From contig CANCCF010000091.1 in assembly GCA_947374485.1 (NCBI GenBank), forward strand, positions 1 through 14,875: a stretch of DNA of 14,875 nt, in the 5' to 3' direction. Below the pieces are notes generated by a model, which ran no database searches, was not told the origin of the DNA, and saw only the letters and a program-made list of their open reading frames with translations. Positions 6,175-13,844 of this stretch are shown in pieces. Position numbers and translations under genes: made by a program. The DNA comes from Comamonadaceae bacterium (GTDB taxonomy: Bacteria > Pseudomonadota > Gammaproteobacteria > Burkholderiales > Burkholderiaceae_C). Each line of letters begins with the position of its first letter. Position 1 is the stretch's first letter.

Positions 6175-6897
6175 ATGCAACTCATAGACCGCATCCCCGG
6201 CGAACATGGCCGCGTCAGCAAGCGCACCGTCAAGGACCAGATCAGTGACAAGCTCGCCTACATGATCCATTCCGGCCTCCTGCGCGCCGGGGACGAGCTG
6301 CCCAGTGAGCGCCACCTGGCCACCACCCTGGAGGTCTCGCGCGAGACCGTGCGCGCCGCCATTGGCGTGCTGCATGCGCGGCGCATGGTGGACGTGAGCC
6401 AGGGCGCGCGCACCCGCGTGCTGGGCCCCGGCCTCTTGTCCATGCAAGATTCCGTCAGCACCTTGGGCAACCTGAAGGACCGCAGCTTTGAAGAGGTGAC
6501 CGAGGCGCGTGCCGCCGTCGAGCTGCAAGTCATCTGGCTGGCCGCGCAGCGCATTTCTGATAACGAACTCACCCGTCTGGCGCAGCTGGTGGACGACCAG
6601 GCGCTGATGCTCAAGGACCCGGTGGGTTTTCAAATTTCCGACCGCGAGTTCCACACCACGCTCTACAAGAGTTGCGGCAATGGTCTGCTGGTGGATGTCG
6701 TGTCCGACTTTTACGACTACGCGCTCGAATACCGCCGCCGCGCCCTGCAGCGACCCGGCGCCATCCAGCACAGCGTGCAGGACCACCGCGAGATCGTGGA
6801 AGCGCTCAAGACCCGCAAGCCCGACGTGGCCGTGGCCGCCATGCGTGCCCATTTGGAGCAAGTGCAAAAGACGACGATGAAAGAGATGGCGAACTAG
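6175..6897 (+). CDS. GntR-family transcriptional regulator, FadR subfamily (FCD domain)
   Basis: A 240-residue ligand-responsive repressor, first gene of the catabolic operon. Residues 15-84 form the winged helix (LLRAGDELPSERHLATTLEV, then SRETVRAAIGVL). Residues about 105-235 form the all-helical FCD domain, with the usual metal/ligand set visible as D156-x3-H160 (DREFH), H204 (DHREI) and H226 (MRAHLEQV). The FCD pocket commonly binds carboxylate metabolites through this metal, which suits a sugar-acid pathway. The stop is 1 nt before the lactonase start, so it is co-transcribed with the genes it probably controls. ATG at 6175 keeps the normal family length; the upstream inverted repeat at 6095-6115 is a candidate operator. 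Confidence 0.9.
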   Translation: MQLIDRIPGEHGRVSKRTVKDQISDKLAYMIHSGLLRAGDELPSERHLATTLEVSRETVRAAIGVLHARRMVDVSQGARTRVLGPGLLSMQDSVSTLGNLKDRSFEEVTEARAAVELQVIWLAAQRISDNELTRLAQLVDDQALMLKDPVGFQISDREFHTTLYKSCGNGLLVDVVSDFYDYALEYRRRALQRPGAIQHSVQDHREIVEALKTRKPDVAVAAMRAHLEQVQKTTMKEMAN

Positions 6898-6898
6898 C

Positions 6899-7828
6899 AT
6901 GCTTGCACCGATCGAAATCTTCGACGCCCGCGCCGACGGCCTGCTGCCTGCGGATGAACAACTCGAACGCCTGGCCACCGGCGCCATCTGGAGCGAAGGC
7001 CCGATCTGGATGCACGAGGACCACAGCGTGCTGTGGAGCGACATCCCCAACAACCGCATGCTGCGCTGGCACGCCGAAGAGGGCATGACGGTCTGGCGCG
7101 AAAACGTGGAATTCACCAACGGCCACACCCGCGAGCGCGATGGTGCGCTCCTGCACTGCTCGCACGGCCACCGCGCCCTGGTGCGCACGCGCAAGCCGCT
7201 GGGCGCGCACAAGGACATCGACGAAATCGTGGTCGACCGTTTTCAGGGCAAACGCCTGAACTCGCCCAACGACGTGGTGGTCAAAAGCGATGGCAGCATC
7301 TGGTTCACCGACCCGCCCTATGGAATAGCCTCCAACCACGAGGGGCACCAGGCCGTGTCCGAGCTGGGTGTGAATTACGTGTTCCGCTACGACCCGGTGA
7401 GCGGCTCGCTCACCGCCGTGTCCGACTTTTTGCAGGAGCCCAACGGCCTGGCCTTCACGCCCGACGAATCGCAGCTCTACGTGTCCGACACCTCGGCTGC
7501 CATGCGCAAGGACGGGAGTGGAAACCACCACATCGTGCGCTTTGATGTGGTGGGCGGCAAAGCCCTCGCCAACCCGCACATCTTTGCTGTCGTCAACCCC
7601 GGCCTCTCCGACGGCTTTCGCCTCGATTCCCGGGGCTGGGTCTACACCAGCAGCGCCGACAGCGTGCAGGTGATCCACCCGGACGGCACGCTGCTGGCCA
7701 AAATCGCTGTGCCCGAGAAAGTGGGCAACCTCACTTTTGGTGGCAGCGCGCGCAACGAACTCTTCATCTGCGCCAGCACCTCGCTGTACCGCATCCGCCT
7801 GAACGCCACCGGCATTCAAACCCCTTAA
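6899..7828 (+). CDS. SMP-30/gluconolactonase/LRE-family lactonase
   Basis: A 309-residue six-bladed beta-propeller hydrolase, probably opening a sugar lactone to the free aldonic acid in the cytoplasm. Family motifs are all present: WSEGPIW with metal ligand Glu33, LNSPNDVVV with Asn124 and Asp125, EPNGLAFTPDESQLYVSDT, DGFRLDSRGWVYTS, and NLTFGGSARNELFI near the end. There is no signal peptide. It starts 1 nt after the GntR stop, so translation is probably coupled, and is followed after 8 nt by the second propeller gene. The lactone is not identifiable. The RhmD-like dehydratase downstream makes a pentonic, hexonic or deoxyhexonic lactone likely. Confidence 0.9.
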   Translation: MLAPIEIFDARADGLLPADEQLERLATGAIWSEGPIWMHEDHSVLWSDIPNNRMLRWHAEEGMTVWRENVEFTNGHTRERDGALLHCSHGHRALVRTRKPLGAHKDIDEIVVDRFQGKRLNSPNDVVVKSDGSIWFTDPPYGIASNHEGHQAVSELGVNYVFRYDPVSGSLTAVSDFLQEPNGLAFTPDESQLYVSDTSAAMRKDGSGNHHIVRFDVVGGKALANPHIFAVVNPGLSDGFRLDSRGWVYTSSADSVQVIHPDGTLLAKIAVPEKVGNLTFGGSARNELFICASTSLYRIRLNATGIQTP

Positions 7829-7836
7829 GGAAACCC

Positions 7837-8766
7837 ATGGCCCGCGATACCTTGTTACTGGTCGAAAAATGCTCGCACTGCTTCAGCTGGTACGACATCG
7901 AAAGCGGTGAGCGCCTGCGCTCCCTGCAACTGCCCGACTATCCGCACGAATTCGTCACCGACGCGGCCGAGCGCTACGCCTATGTGGGCCACTACGGGGT
8001 GGAAACCTCGGGCCATGTGGGCGCGGGCGGACATTCACTCCTGCAAATCGACATTCGTTCGTCCCAACTGGTACGGTCTATAGACCTGTCCCCCTTCAAC
8101 CGCCTGCACGGCCTGCAGATGGATGACCAGGACCGGCTCTACGCCCTGAGCGAAGAGAAGTCCACGCTCTTGGTGCTGGAGCAGCCCGCCACCGACACAG
8201 CCCCGCGCCGCGCTGTGCCCTCGGGCGGCATCAAGAGCCATTTGTTTGCCCTGAGCCGCGACGGCCAGACCGCGTACTGCATGAACCTGCTGAGCCACAC
8301 CGTCACCAAGGTAAAGCCCTGGGACCCGCTGTTCGCGCCCCTGGCCTGCCACCCCGGCCAGAAGCCCGAGGGCTACTGCCTGAGTGCCGACGAAGCCACG
8401 CTGTTTGTCAGCAACCGCTGGAGCAACACGCTCAGCGCCATCGACACCGCGAGCATGACGGTGAAGTACAGCGCCCCCTCGCGCGATGACGTCACGCGCC
8501 TCTACCGCGCCGCCGACGGCCGCATGTTCACCAGCAACTACGGCGACCGCAGCCTCTCGGTGGTGGACCCCGCCACCCTGCAGGAGACCGCCTACCTGCC
8601 GCTGGGCGGGCGCTGCATTGCGCTCACTTTTCACCCGAGCAAACCGCTGGCCTTCATCTCGCTGGACTCGGACCGCGTGGCCGTGCTGGATTTGACCGAG
8701 CTGAAAATCCTGCGCTACATCGCCACGCAAAAAGAGCCCGATGTGTCCAAGGTGGTGCTGCTGTGA
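7837..8766 (+). CDS. Cytoplasmic YncE/YVTN-type beta-propeller protein, function unknown
   Basis: A 309-residue repeat protein without signal peptide. Propeller blades recur about every 43-54 residues, each with an inner strand, a turn and an L/AYV-type strand: PHEFVTDAAERYAYV, LHGLQMDDQDRLYAL, SHLFALSRDGQTAYC, PEGYCLSADEATLFV, TRLYRAADGRMFTS. At the same blade position stand H37, H91, H135, E178 and R221, pointing to a possible central metal or substrate site. There is also a C12-S-H-C15 motif at the N-terminus. AAGGA 6 nt before the ATG is a good ribosome site. It sits between the lactonase and the importer and overlaps the next gene by 4 nt, so it likely serves the pathway, perhaps as a second lactonase, epimerase or lyase. 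That role is an inference. Confidence 0.85.
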   Translation: MARDTLLLVEKCSHCFSWYDIESGERLRSLQLPDYPHEFVTDAAERYAYVGHYGVETSGHVGAGGHSLLQIDIRSSQLVRSIDLSPFNRLHGLQMDDQDRLYALSEEKSTLLVLEQPATDTAPRRAVPSGGIKSHLFALSRDGQTAYCMNLLSHTVTKVKPWDPLFAPLACHPGQKPEGYCLSADEATLFVSNRWSNTLSAIDTASMTVKYSAPSRDDVTRLYRAADGRMFTSNYGDRSLSVVDPATLQETAYLPLGGRCIALTFHPSKPLAFISLDSDRVAVLDLTELKILRYIATQKEPDVSKVVLL

Positions 8767-10400
8767 GCGCATCCATGAGCGCGTCCACAACCACGCCGGT
8801 GCTGGAGTTCCGCGGCGTCAACAAACGCTTCGGCGGCACGCAGGCTGTTGCCGACATCACGCTCGATGTGCGCGCCGGCGAAATCCTTGCGCTGCTGGGC
8901 GAGAACGGTGCGGGCAAATCCACGCTGATCAAGCTGCTGGCTGGCATTTATCCGTCAGACAGCGGCGAGATCCTGTTTGAAGGACGTCCGCAATCCCAGT
9001 GGCGCAGCAAGGACCGCGCCAAACAACCCGTGGCCTTCATCCACCAGGACCTGGGTCTGGTGGAGTGGATGACGGTGACCGAGAACGTGGCGCTGGGCAT
9101 GGGCTACGCCAAGCGCTTGGGCCTGATCGACTGGAAGGCGTCCGACGCCCGGGCCCGGCGCGTGATGCAGCGCGTGGGTTGCGACATCGATCCGTCGCGC
9201 CGCATCTTTTCCCTCACCCGCGCCGAAAAGTCGCTGCTGGCGATTGGCCGCGCGCTCGAAGTGGAGGCCAAAGTGCTGGTGCTCGACGAGCCCTCCGCCA
9301 GCCTGCCCATGGCCGATGTGGAGCGCCTGTTTGGCGTATTGCGCCGCTTGCGCCAGCAGGGCATGGCCATGGTCTATGTGTCGCACCGGCTCGATGAGGT
9401 GATGGCCATCTCCGACCGCGCCGCTGTGATGCGCGACGGCAAGCTGGTGGGCATCCGCGAGACGGCCCAAACCGACACCAGCGAACTGGTGCATCTGATC
9501 GTGGGCAAGTCGCTGGCCAAGACGGTGGTGAAGGCGCGTGGCTTTTTTCTGGAAGGCACCAATGCGCAGGGCAAGGCAGACCGCAGCACGCCCAGCCAGG
9601 CCGATGGACAGCCACGCCGCAGCGCGCCGGTGCTCGAACTCGTCGCAGCGGCCAGCGGCAACGCCGGTCCTTTGGGCTTTGCCATCCACAGCGGCGAGGT
9701 GGTGGGCCTGATTGGCCTGCGTGGTGCAGGCCACGAGTCCATCAGCCGCGCCCTCTTCGGGCGCGAGCCGCTGTCGGCCGGTGTGATGCGCATCGCGGGC
9801 AGCCCTGTCGTCTTCAAGACCCCGGCCGACGCCATTGCCGCAGGCATTGCCTATGTGGCCAGCGAGCGCCTGGACGAGAACCTGGCGCCCGCCATGAGCG
9901 TGCTGGAAAACCTGTTCCCCAACCCGCGCCTCAATGGTGAACGCGGTCTGGCCTTCGACCGCCGTGCGCGCGAGGGCGACAGCGCCATGCGCCTCATCAA
10001 GCTGTTCGATGTGAACCCGCCCGCACCCCAGGCGCAGACCCAGCAGCTCTCGGGCGGCAACCAGCAAAAGGTGGTGCTGGCGCGCTGGTTCAACCTGAAC
10101 AAGGACCTGGTGGTGCTCGAAGAGCCCACCGCTGGCGTGGACGTGGGCGCCAAGCGCCAGATTTACGAGATCGTGCGCGAGCGCGCCGATGCGGGCACCG
10201 CCATCGTGGTGGTGTCCACCGACTTTGAAGAAGTGGCAACCGTCTGCACCCGCGTGCTGGTCTTCCGCGCCGGCCTGATTGCCGCAGAGCTCACGGGTGA
10301 CGCCATCACCGTGGAAAACCTTTTGACCCTGGCGGCCGGTGGCACAGCCCATACCGCACACAGCGCCCACATGACAACCGAACTGGAGACTGCCGCATGA
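8763..10400 (+). CDS. Ribose-type sugar ABC transporter ATP-binding protein (two NBDs)
   Basis: A 545-residue RbsA/MglA/XylG-type fused ATPase energising sugar uptake. NBD1: Walker A GENGAGKST (46-54), Q95, Walker B VLVLDEP (171-177), H208, but the signature is FSLTRAE (149-155), lacking the LSxG glycine. NBD2: Walker A is GLRGAGHES (Lys to His at 324), the signature LSGGNQQ (429-435) is intact, Walker B is LVVLEEP (Asp to Glu at 453) and the H-loop His is Thr486. All losses fall in one composite site, leaving one competent ATP site. The start is GTG 8763 within a 4-nt GTGA overlap with the propeller gene and AAGGTGG upstream; ATG at 8775 is an alternative. The linker at residues 254-288 is long and low in complexity. 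Confidence 0.93.
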   Translation: MSASMSASTTTPVLEFRGVNKRFGGTQAVADITLDVRAGEILALLGENGAGKSTLIKLLAGIYPSDSGEILFEGRPQSQWRSKDRAKQPVAFIHQDLGLVEWMTVTENVALGMGYAKRLGLIDWKASDARARRVMQRVGCDIDPSRRIFSLTRAEKSLLAIGRALEVEAKVLVLDEPSASLPMADVERLFGVLRRLRQQGMAMVYVSHRLDEVMAISDRAAVMRDGKLVGIRETAQTDTSELVHLIVGKSLAKTVVKARGFFLEGTNAQGKADRSTPSQADGQPRRSAPVLELVAAASGNAGPLGFAIHSGEVVGLIGLRGAGHESISRALFGREPLSAGVMRIAGSPVVFKTPADAIAAGIAYVASERLDENLAPAMSVLENLFPNPRLNGERGLAFDRRAREGDSAMRLIKLFDVNPPAPQAQTQQLSGGNQQKVVLARWFNLNKDLVVLEEPTAGVDVGAKRQIYEIVRERADAGTAIVVVSTDFEEVATVCTRVLVFRAGLIAAELTGDAITVENLLTLAAGGTAHTAHSAHMTTELETAA

Positions 10401-11509
10401 CCACATCCATCCAATCCACCGCCCTGGAGCCGGACACCGCGCTCGACGGCGATGCCGCCACCCTGCTGCAGCGCCTGGTGCGCGCCATGCCGGTCTATGG
10501 CCTGGTGGTGCTCACCGTGGGCCTGGCGGTATTGTTCTCGGTGCTGCTGCCCGACACCTTTCCCACGCTCTTCAACCTGCGCGCCATCCTGGCCGACAAG
10601 TCGGTGATTGCCATCCTGGCGCTGGCCGCCACCATTCCCATGATCACCGGCAAGATCGACCTCACGGTGGGCTACGGCATCGTGCTCTGGCACATCCTGG
10701 CCATCAGCCTGCAAACCAAATTCGGCGTGCCATGGCCCGTGGCCGTGGCCATCGTGATGGCCTGCTCGGCGCTCTTCGGCGTGCTCAACGGCCTGCTGGT
10801 GGAGATGGCGCAGATCGACTCATTCATTGCCACACTGGGCACCGGCACCGTCATCTACGCCGTGGCCCTGTGGCACAGCGGCGGGCGCCAGGTGGTGGGC
10901 GAGTTGCCCGAGGGTTTTGTGGACCTGGCCGGTGGCAATTTTCTGGGCCTGCCGATTGGCGCTTTCTATGTGCTGGCCATCAGCCTGGTCATGTGGCTGG
11001 TGACCGAGTTCACGCCGCTCGGTCGCGCCCTGTATGTCATCGGCGCCAACCCCAAGGCCGCGCAGCTCAACGGTATTGCGGTGCGCCAACACGTGATGGG
11101 CGCCTTTGTGGCCTCGGGCGCGCTGTCGGGCTTTGCGGGGGTGCTGTTGGCCTCGCGTTTGCAAATCGGCCAGGCCAGCGTGGGCCTGGAGTTTTTACTG
11201 CCGGCCCTGGTGGGTGCCTTTCTGGGCTCCACCACCATCCGCCCGGGGCGCGTCAATGTCTGGGGCACGCTGATTGGCGTGGCCATTCTGGCCATTGGCA
11301 TCTCGGGCATCCAGCAGTTTGGCGGCGCCTTCTTTGTCGAGCCGCTGTTCAACGGCCTCACGCTGCTGGTCTCCATCGGCATTGCCGGTTGGGCGCAGCA
11401 GCGGCGCAACCACTCCATCAAGCGGCGCATTGCCGAACGCCAGCTCATCGACGCACCCGCAGTGGCTGCGTCCAGTGCTTCCACCAGTTCCCCCTCCACC
11501 GCTGGGTAA
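10397..11509 (+). CDS. Ribose-type sugar ABC transporter permease
   Basis: A 370-residue polytopic inner-membrane protein of the RbsC/XylH (BPD_transp_2) family, with about ten hydrophobic segments. Family hallmarks are GKIDLTVGYGIVLWH in the second segment region, IDSFIATLGTGTVIYAVAL, the cytoplasmic coupling loop TPLGRALYVIGANPKAAQLN then GIAV, and LLPALVGAFLGSTTIRPGRV. The ATG overlaps the ATPase stop (ATGA), with GGAG 10 nt upstream. The C-terminal tail is Ala/Ser-rich and probably cytoplasmic. It forms the pore with the neighbouring ATPase and receives substrate from the binding protein encoded 51 nt downstream. Confidence 0.93.
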   Translation: MTTSIQSTALEPDTALDGDAATLLQRLVRAMPVYGLVVLTVGLAVLFSVLLPDTFPTLFNLRAILADKSVIAILALAATIPMITGKIDLTVGYGIVLWHILAISLQTKFGVPWPVAVAIVMACSALFGVLNGLLVEMAQIDSFIATLGTGTVIYAVALWHSGGRQVVGELPEGFVDLAGGNFLGLPIGAFYVLAISLVMWLVTEFTPLGRALYVIGANPKAAQLNGIAVRQHVMGAFVASGALSGFAGVLLASRLQIGQASVGLEFLLPALVGAFLGSTTIRPGRVNVWGTLIGVAILAIGISGIQQFGGAFFVEPLFNGLTLLVSIGIAGWAQQRRNHSIKRRIAERQLIDAPAVAASSASTSSPSTAG

Positions 11510-11560
11510 GCGGTACCAACCCCCAACGTTCACTTTTTAAAAGATATCCAGGAGACAACA

Positions 11561-12670
11561 ATGAAAAAGTTCAGCGCACGCCTAGGAGCGATTGCCATTG
11601 CAGTGACAGCCGCCAGTTTCGCCAGCCACGCCATGGCCGACGAATTTCTGGACATGGCCAAGAAGAAGGTGGAAGTCGCCACCATGTCCAAGAGCGTGTG
11701 GGACGGCCCCACCACCGGCCCCAAGGCCTCTGCCGCCAAGACCATCGTGTTCGTGGCGGCTGACCTGAAAAACGGCGGCATTCTGGGCGTCTCCAAGGGC
11801 GTGGAAGAAGCCGCTGCTGCCATCGGCTGGAACGTGCGCGTGCTCGACGGCCAAGGCTCGGTCAGCGCCCGCACTGCGGCCCTGAACCAGGCCCTGGCCC
11901 TGAAGCCCGGCGGCATTGTGGTCGGCGGCTTTGACACCACCGAGCAAAAGGTGGCCTTCGAGAACGCCTCCAAGGCGGGCATCCCCTTGGTGGGCTGGCA
12001 CTCTGGTGAAAAGCCCGGCCCCAACACCACTGCAGGCCTGTTTGCCAACGTGACCACCACCGCCGATGACGTGTCCGAAGTGGCGGCCCTGTCTGCTGTG
12101 GCCGACTCCGGTGGCAAGGCCGGTGTGGTGATCTTCACCGACTCGCAGTACGCCATTGCGGTCTACAAGGCACGCGCCATGGAAGCCGTCATCAAGAAGT
12201 GCGGCGGCTGCACGGTGCTGAGTTTTGAGGACAGCCCCATCTCGGAAAGCTCCACGCGCATGCCCGCGCTGACCAACTCGCTGCTGCAGCGCTTTGGTGA
12301 CAAGTGGACCCACTCGCTGGCCATCAACGACCTGTACTTTGACTTCATGGGCAGCTCGCTGGCGGCAGCCGGCAAAAAGGGCGACGGTAGTCCGAAGGCC
12401 GTGTCGGCCGGCGACGGCTCGGAGGCTGCCTACCAGCGCATCCGCAGCAAGCGCTACCAGGCCGGTACCGTGCCCGAGCCACTCAACATGCAGGGCTGGC
12501 AGATTGTGGACGAGCTGAACCGCGCCTTCGCCAAGGTGGCCTGGTCCGGCTACATCCCCAAGGTGCACCTGGTCACTGCGGACAACGTGGGCAAGGACGG
12601 CGGACCCAAGAACCTGTTTGACCCGGACAACGGCTACCGCAACGAGTACAAAAAAATCTGGGCCAAGTAA
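11561..12670 (+). CDS. Periplasmic sugar-binding protein of the ABC importer (Peripla_BP_4 type)
   Basis: A 369-residue exported binding protein. The signal peptide is residues 1-26 (MKKFSARLGAIAIAVTAASF through AMA, cleavage before DEF). The mature protein has the two-lobed type-I fold of ribose-type proteins: IVFVAADLKNGGILGVSKGV, LNQALALKPGGIVVGGFD, AGIPLVGWH, then GVVIFTDSQYAI and GDGSEAAYQRIR in the second lobe. A Cys pair (KKCGGCTVL) may form a disulfide. AGGAGA 7 nt before the ATG is the strongest ribosome site in the operon, fitting the need for excess binding protein. Gene order ATPase-permease-binding protein differs from rbs. The ligand is unknown; the gene neighbours suggest a sugar or aldonate. 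Confidence 0.93.
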   Translation: MKKFSARLGAIAIAVTAASFASHAMADEFLDMAKKKVEVATMSKSVWDGPTTGPKASAAKTIVFVAADLKNGGILGVSKGVEEAAAAIGWNVRVLDGQGSVSARTAALNQALALKPGGIVVGGFDTTEQKVAFENASKAGIPLVGWHSGEKPGPNTTAGLFANVTTTADDVSEVAALSAVADSGGKAGVVIFTDSQYAIAVYKARAMEAVIKKCGGCTVLSFEDSPISESSTRMPALTNSLLQRFGDKWTHSLAINDLYFDFMGSSLAAAGKKGDGSPKAVSAGDGSEAAYQRIRSKRYQAGTVPEPLNMQGWQIVDELNRAFAKVAWSGYIPKVHLVTADNVGKDGGPKNLFDPDNGYRNEYKKIWAK

Positions 12671-12728
12671 GCGCGCAAATCTGCGCCTGAAAGACTGAGC
12701 CTGAGACTGCGCCTGCAGACAGGCTCTC

Positions 12729-12757
12729 CCGGGCTGCGGCACACCGCTGCAGCCCGG
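12729..12757 (+). terminator. GC-rich hairpin between binding-protein and pdxA-like genes
   Basis: CCGGGCTGC (12729-12737) pairs exactly with GCAGCCCGG (12749-12757) around an 11-nt loop, followed by CTGTTT. The U-run is short, so it is more likely a partial terminator or an mRNA-stabilising stem-loop after the abundant binding-protein transcript than a full stop. It occupies the 110-nt gap 12671-12780, which also has a small GCGCA/TGCGC stem at 12673-12686. Confidence 0.4.
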
Positions 12758-12780
12758 CTGTTTCAACCTGAAGAACCGCT

Positions 12781-13815
12781 ATGACCGACACGCTTTCCCC
12801 CGCCGCCCATACCAAGCTACCCGTGGTGGCCGTCACCCTGGGCGACCCCGCCGGCATTGGCCCCGAGCTCATCGCCCGCCTGCTCGCGCGCGCCGACCTG
12901 CTGGCGCTCGCCAACGTCGTCCTGGTGGGCGACCCGTGGCTGTGGCAAGAAGGCCAGGCGATTGCCGGTGTGCAGGTGGCCACCCAAACAGTGAACAGCT
13001 TTGCCGAAGTGCGCAGCCGCGCTGACACCACACAGCCCGCCTTTCTGGCCATGGACACCGTGCAGCCTGAGCAGGTCACCAAGTCCCAAGCCGCTGCCGC
13101 CTGCGGTGCCTCCGTGCTGGCCGTGCTGGACCGCTGCATGGACGCCACGCTTGCCGGGCACATCGACGCCATCACCTTCGCGCCCCTGAACAAATACGCC
13201 ATGAAACTCGGCGGCCTCAAACACGAGGACGAGCTGCACCACTTTGCCCAGCACCTGGGAGTCACGAGTTATTTCTGCGAGTTCAACACCCTGAACGGCC
13301 TGTGGACCTCGCGCATTTCCTCGCACGTGCCCCTCAAAGACGTGCCCCAGTACCTCACGCCGCAGCGCATCATCGATGCGGCGTCCCTCATCTATAAATC
13401 GCTGCAGCAAAGCGGCAACAGCGCACCGCGCGTGGCCGTGGCTGGCTTCAATCCGCACAACGGCGACGGCGGCACCTGCGGGCGTGAAGAGATCGACATC
13501 ATCGCGCCAGCCGTTGCCCAACTCGCGGCCCTGGGCATGCCCGTGCAGGGGCCTTATCCCGCAGACACCATCTTCTTGAAAGCCCGCGACGGCGAGCTCG
13601 ACGCCATCGTCACCATGTACCACGACCAGGGCCAGATCGCCATCAAGCTCATGGGCTTCTCGCAGGGCGTGACGGTGCAGGGCGGCTTGCCGATACCCAT
13701 CACCACACCGGCGCACGGCACGGCCTTTGATATTGCAGGCCAGGGCAAAGCCAATGTGGATGCCACCGCCAACGCTTTCAAAATTGCCTGCCGAATGGGC
13801 CAGGCGCGACTCTAA
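12781..13815 (+). CDS. PdxA-family NAD-dependent dehydrogenase, divergent catabolic type
   Basis: A 344-residue metal- and NAD-dependent dehydrogenase related to PdxA (4-phosphohydroxy-L-threonine dehydrogenase), which oxidises a beta-hydroxy acid with decarboxylation. GDPAGIGPE (21-29) is intact. The three metal histidines are H148, H225 (FNPHNGDGG) and H281 (YHDQG). The motif usually written GHTE is KHEDE here. Aligned without gaps from YHDQG, E. coli substrate residue K274 is kept (K289), but N283 is T298 and R292 is I307; RTSxDH is ITTPAH. This argues against vitamin B6 synthesis and for a catabolic substrate, as in the PdxA2 and TphB branches. No kinase is visible in the window, so whether the substrate is phosphorylated is open. 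Confidence 0.88.
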   Translation: MTDTLSPAAHTKLPVVAVTLGDPAGIGPELIARLLARADLLALANVVLVGDPWLWQEGQAIAGVQVATQTVNSFAEVRSRADTTQPAFLAMDTVQPEQVTKSQAAAACGASVLAVLDRCMDATLAGHIDAITFAPLNKYAMKLGGLKHEDELHHFAQHLGVTSYFCEFNTLNGLWTSRISSHVPLKDVPQYLTPQRIIDAASLIYKSLQQSGNSAPRVAVAGFNPHNGDGGTCGREEIDIIAPAVAQLAALGMPVQGPYPADTIFLKARDGELDAIVTMYHDQGQIAIKLMGFSQGVTVQGGLPIPITTPAHGTAFDIAGQGKANVDATANAFKIACRMGQARL

Positions 13816-13844
13816 AAACTTCTCCACCCCCAAGGACACACACC

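Noticed and set aside
6899..7828. Specific naming of the lactonase as L-rhamnono-gamma-lactonase
   Set aside because: SMP-30 motifs do not define the substrate, and the pathway lacks the expected SDR dehydrogenases within the window.
8955..10406. Minus-strand open frame of 483 codons opposite the ABC ATPase gene
   Set aside because: A His/Ala/Gly-rich antisense artefact; Walker and signature motifs on the plus strand settle the coding strand.
12781..13815. Vitamin B6 biosynthesis gene pdxA
   Set aside because: Catabolic context, altered substrate residues and absence of the usual surA/ksgA-type neighbours make the housekeeping role unlikely.
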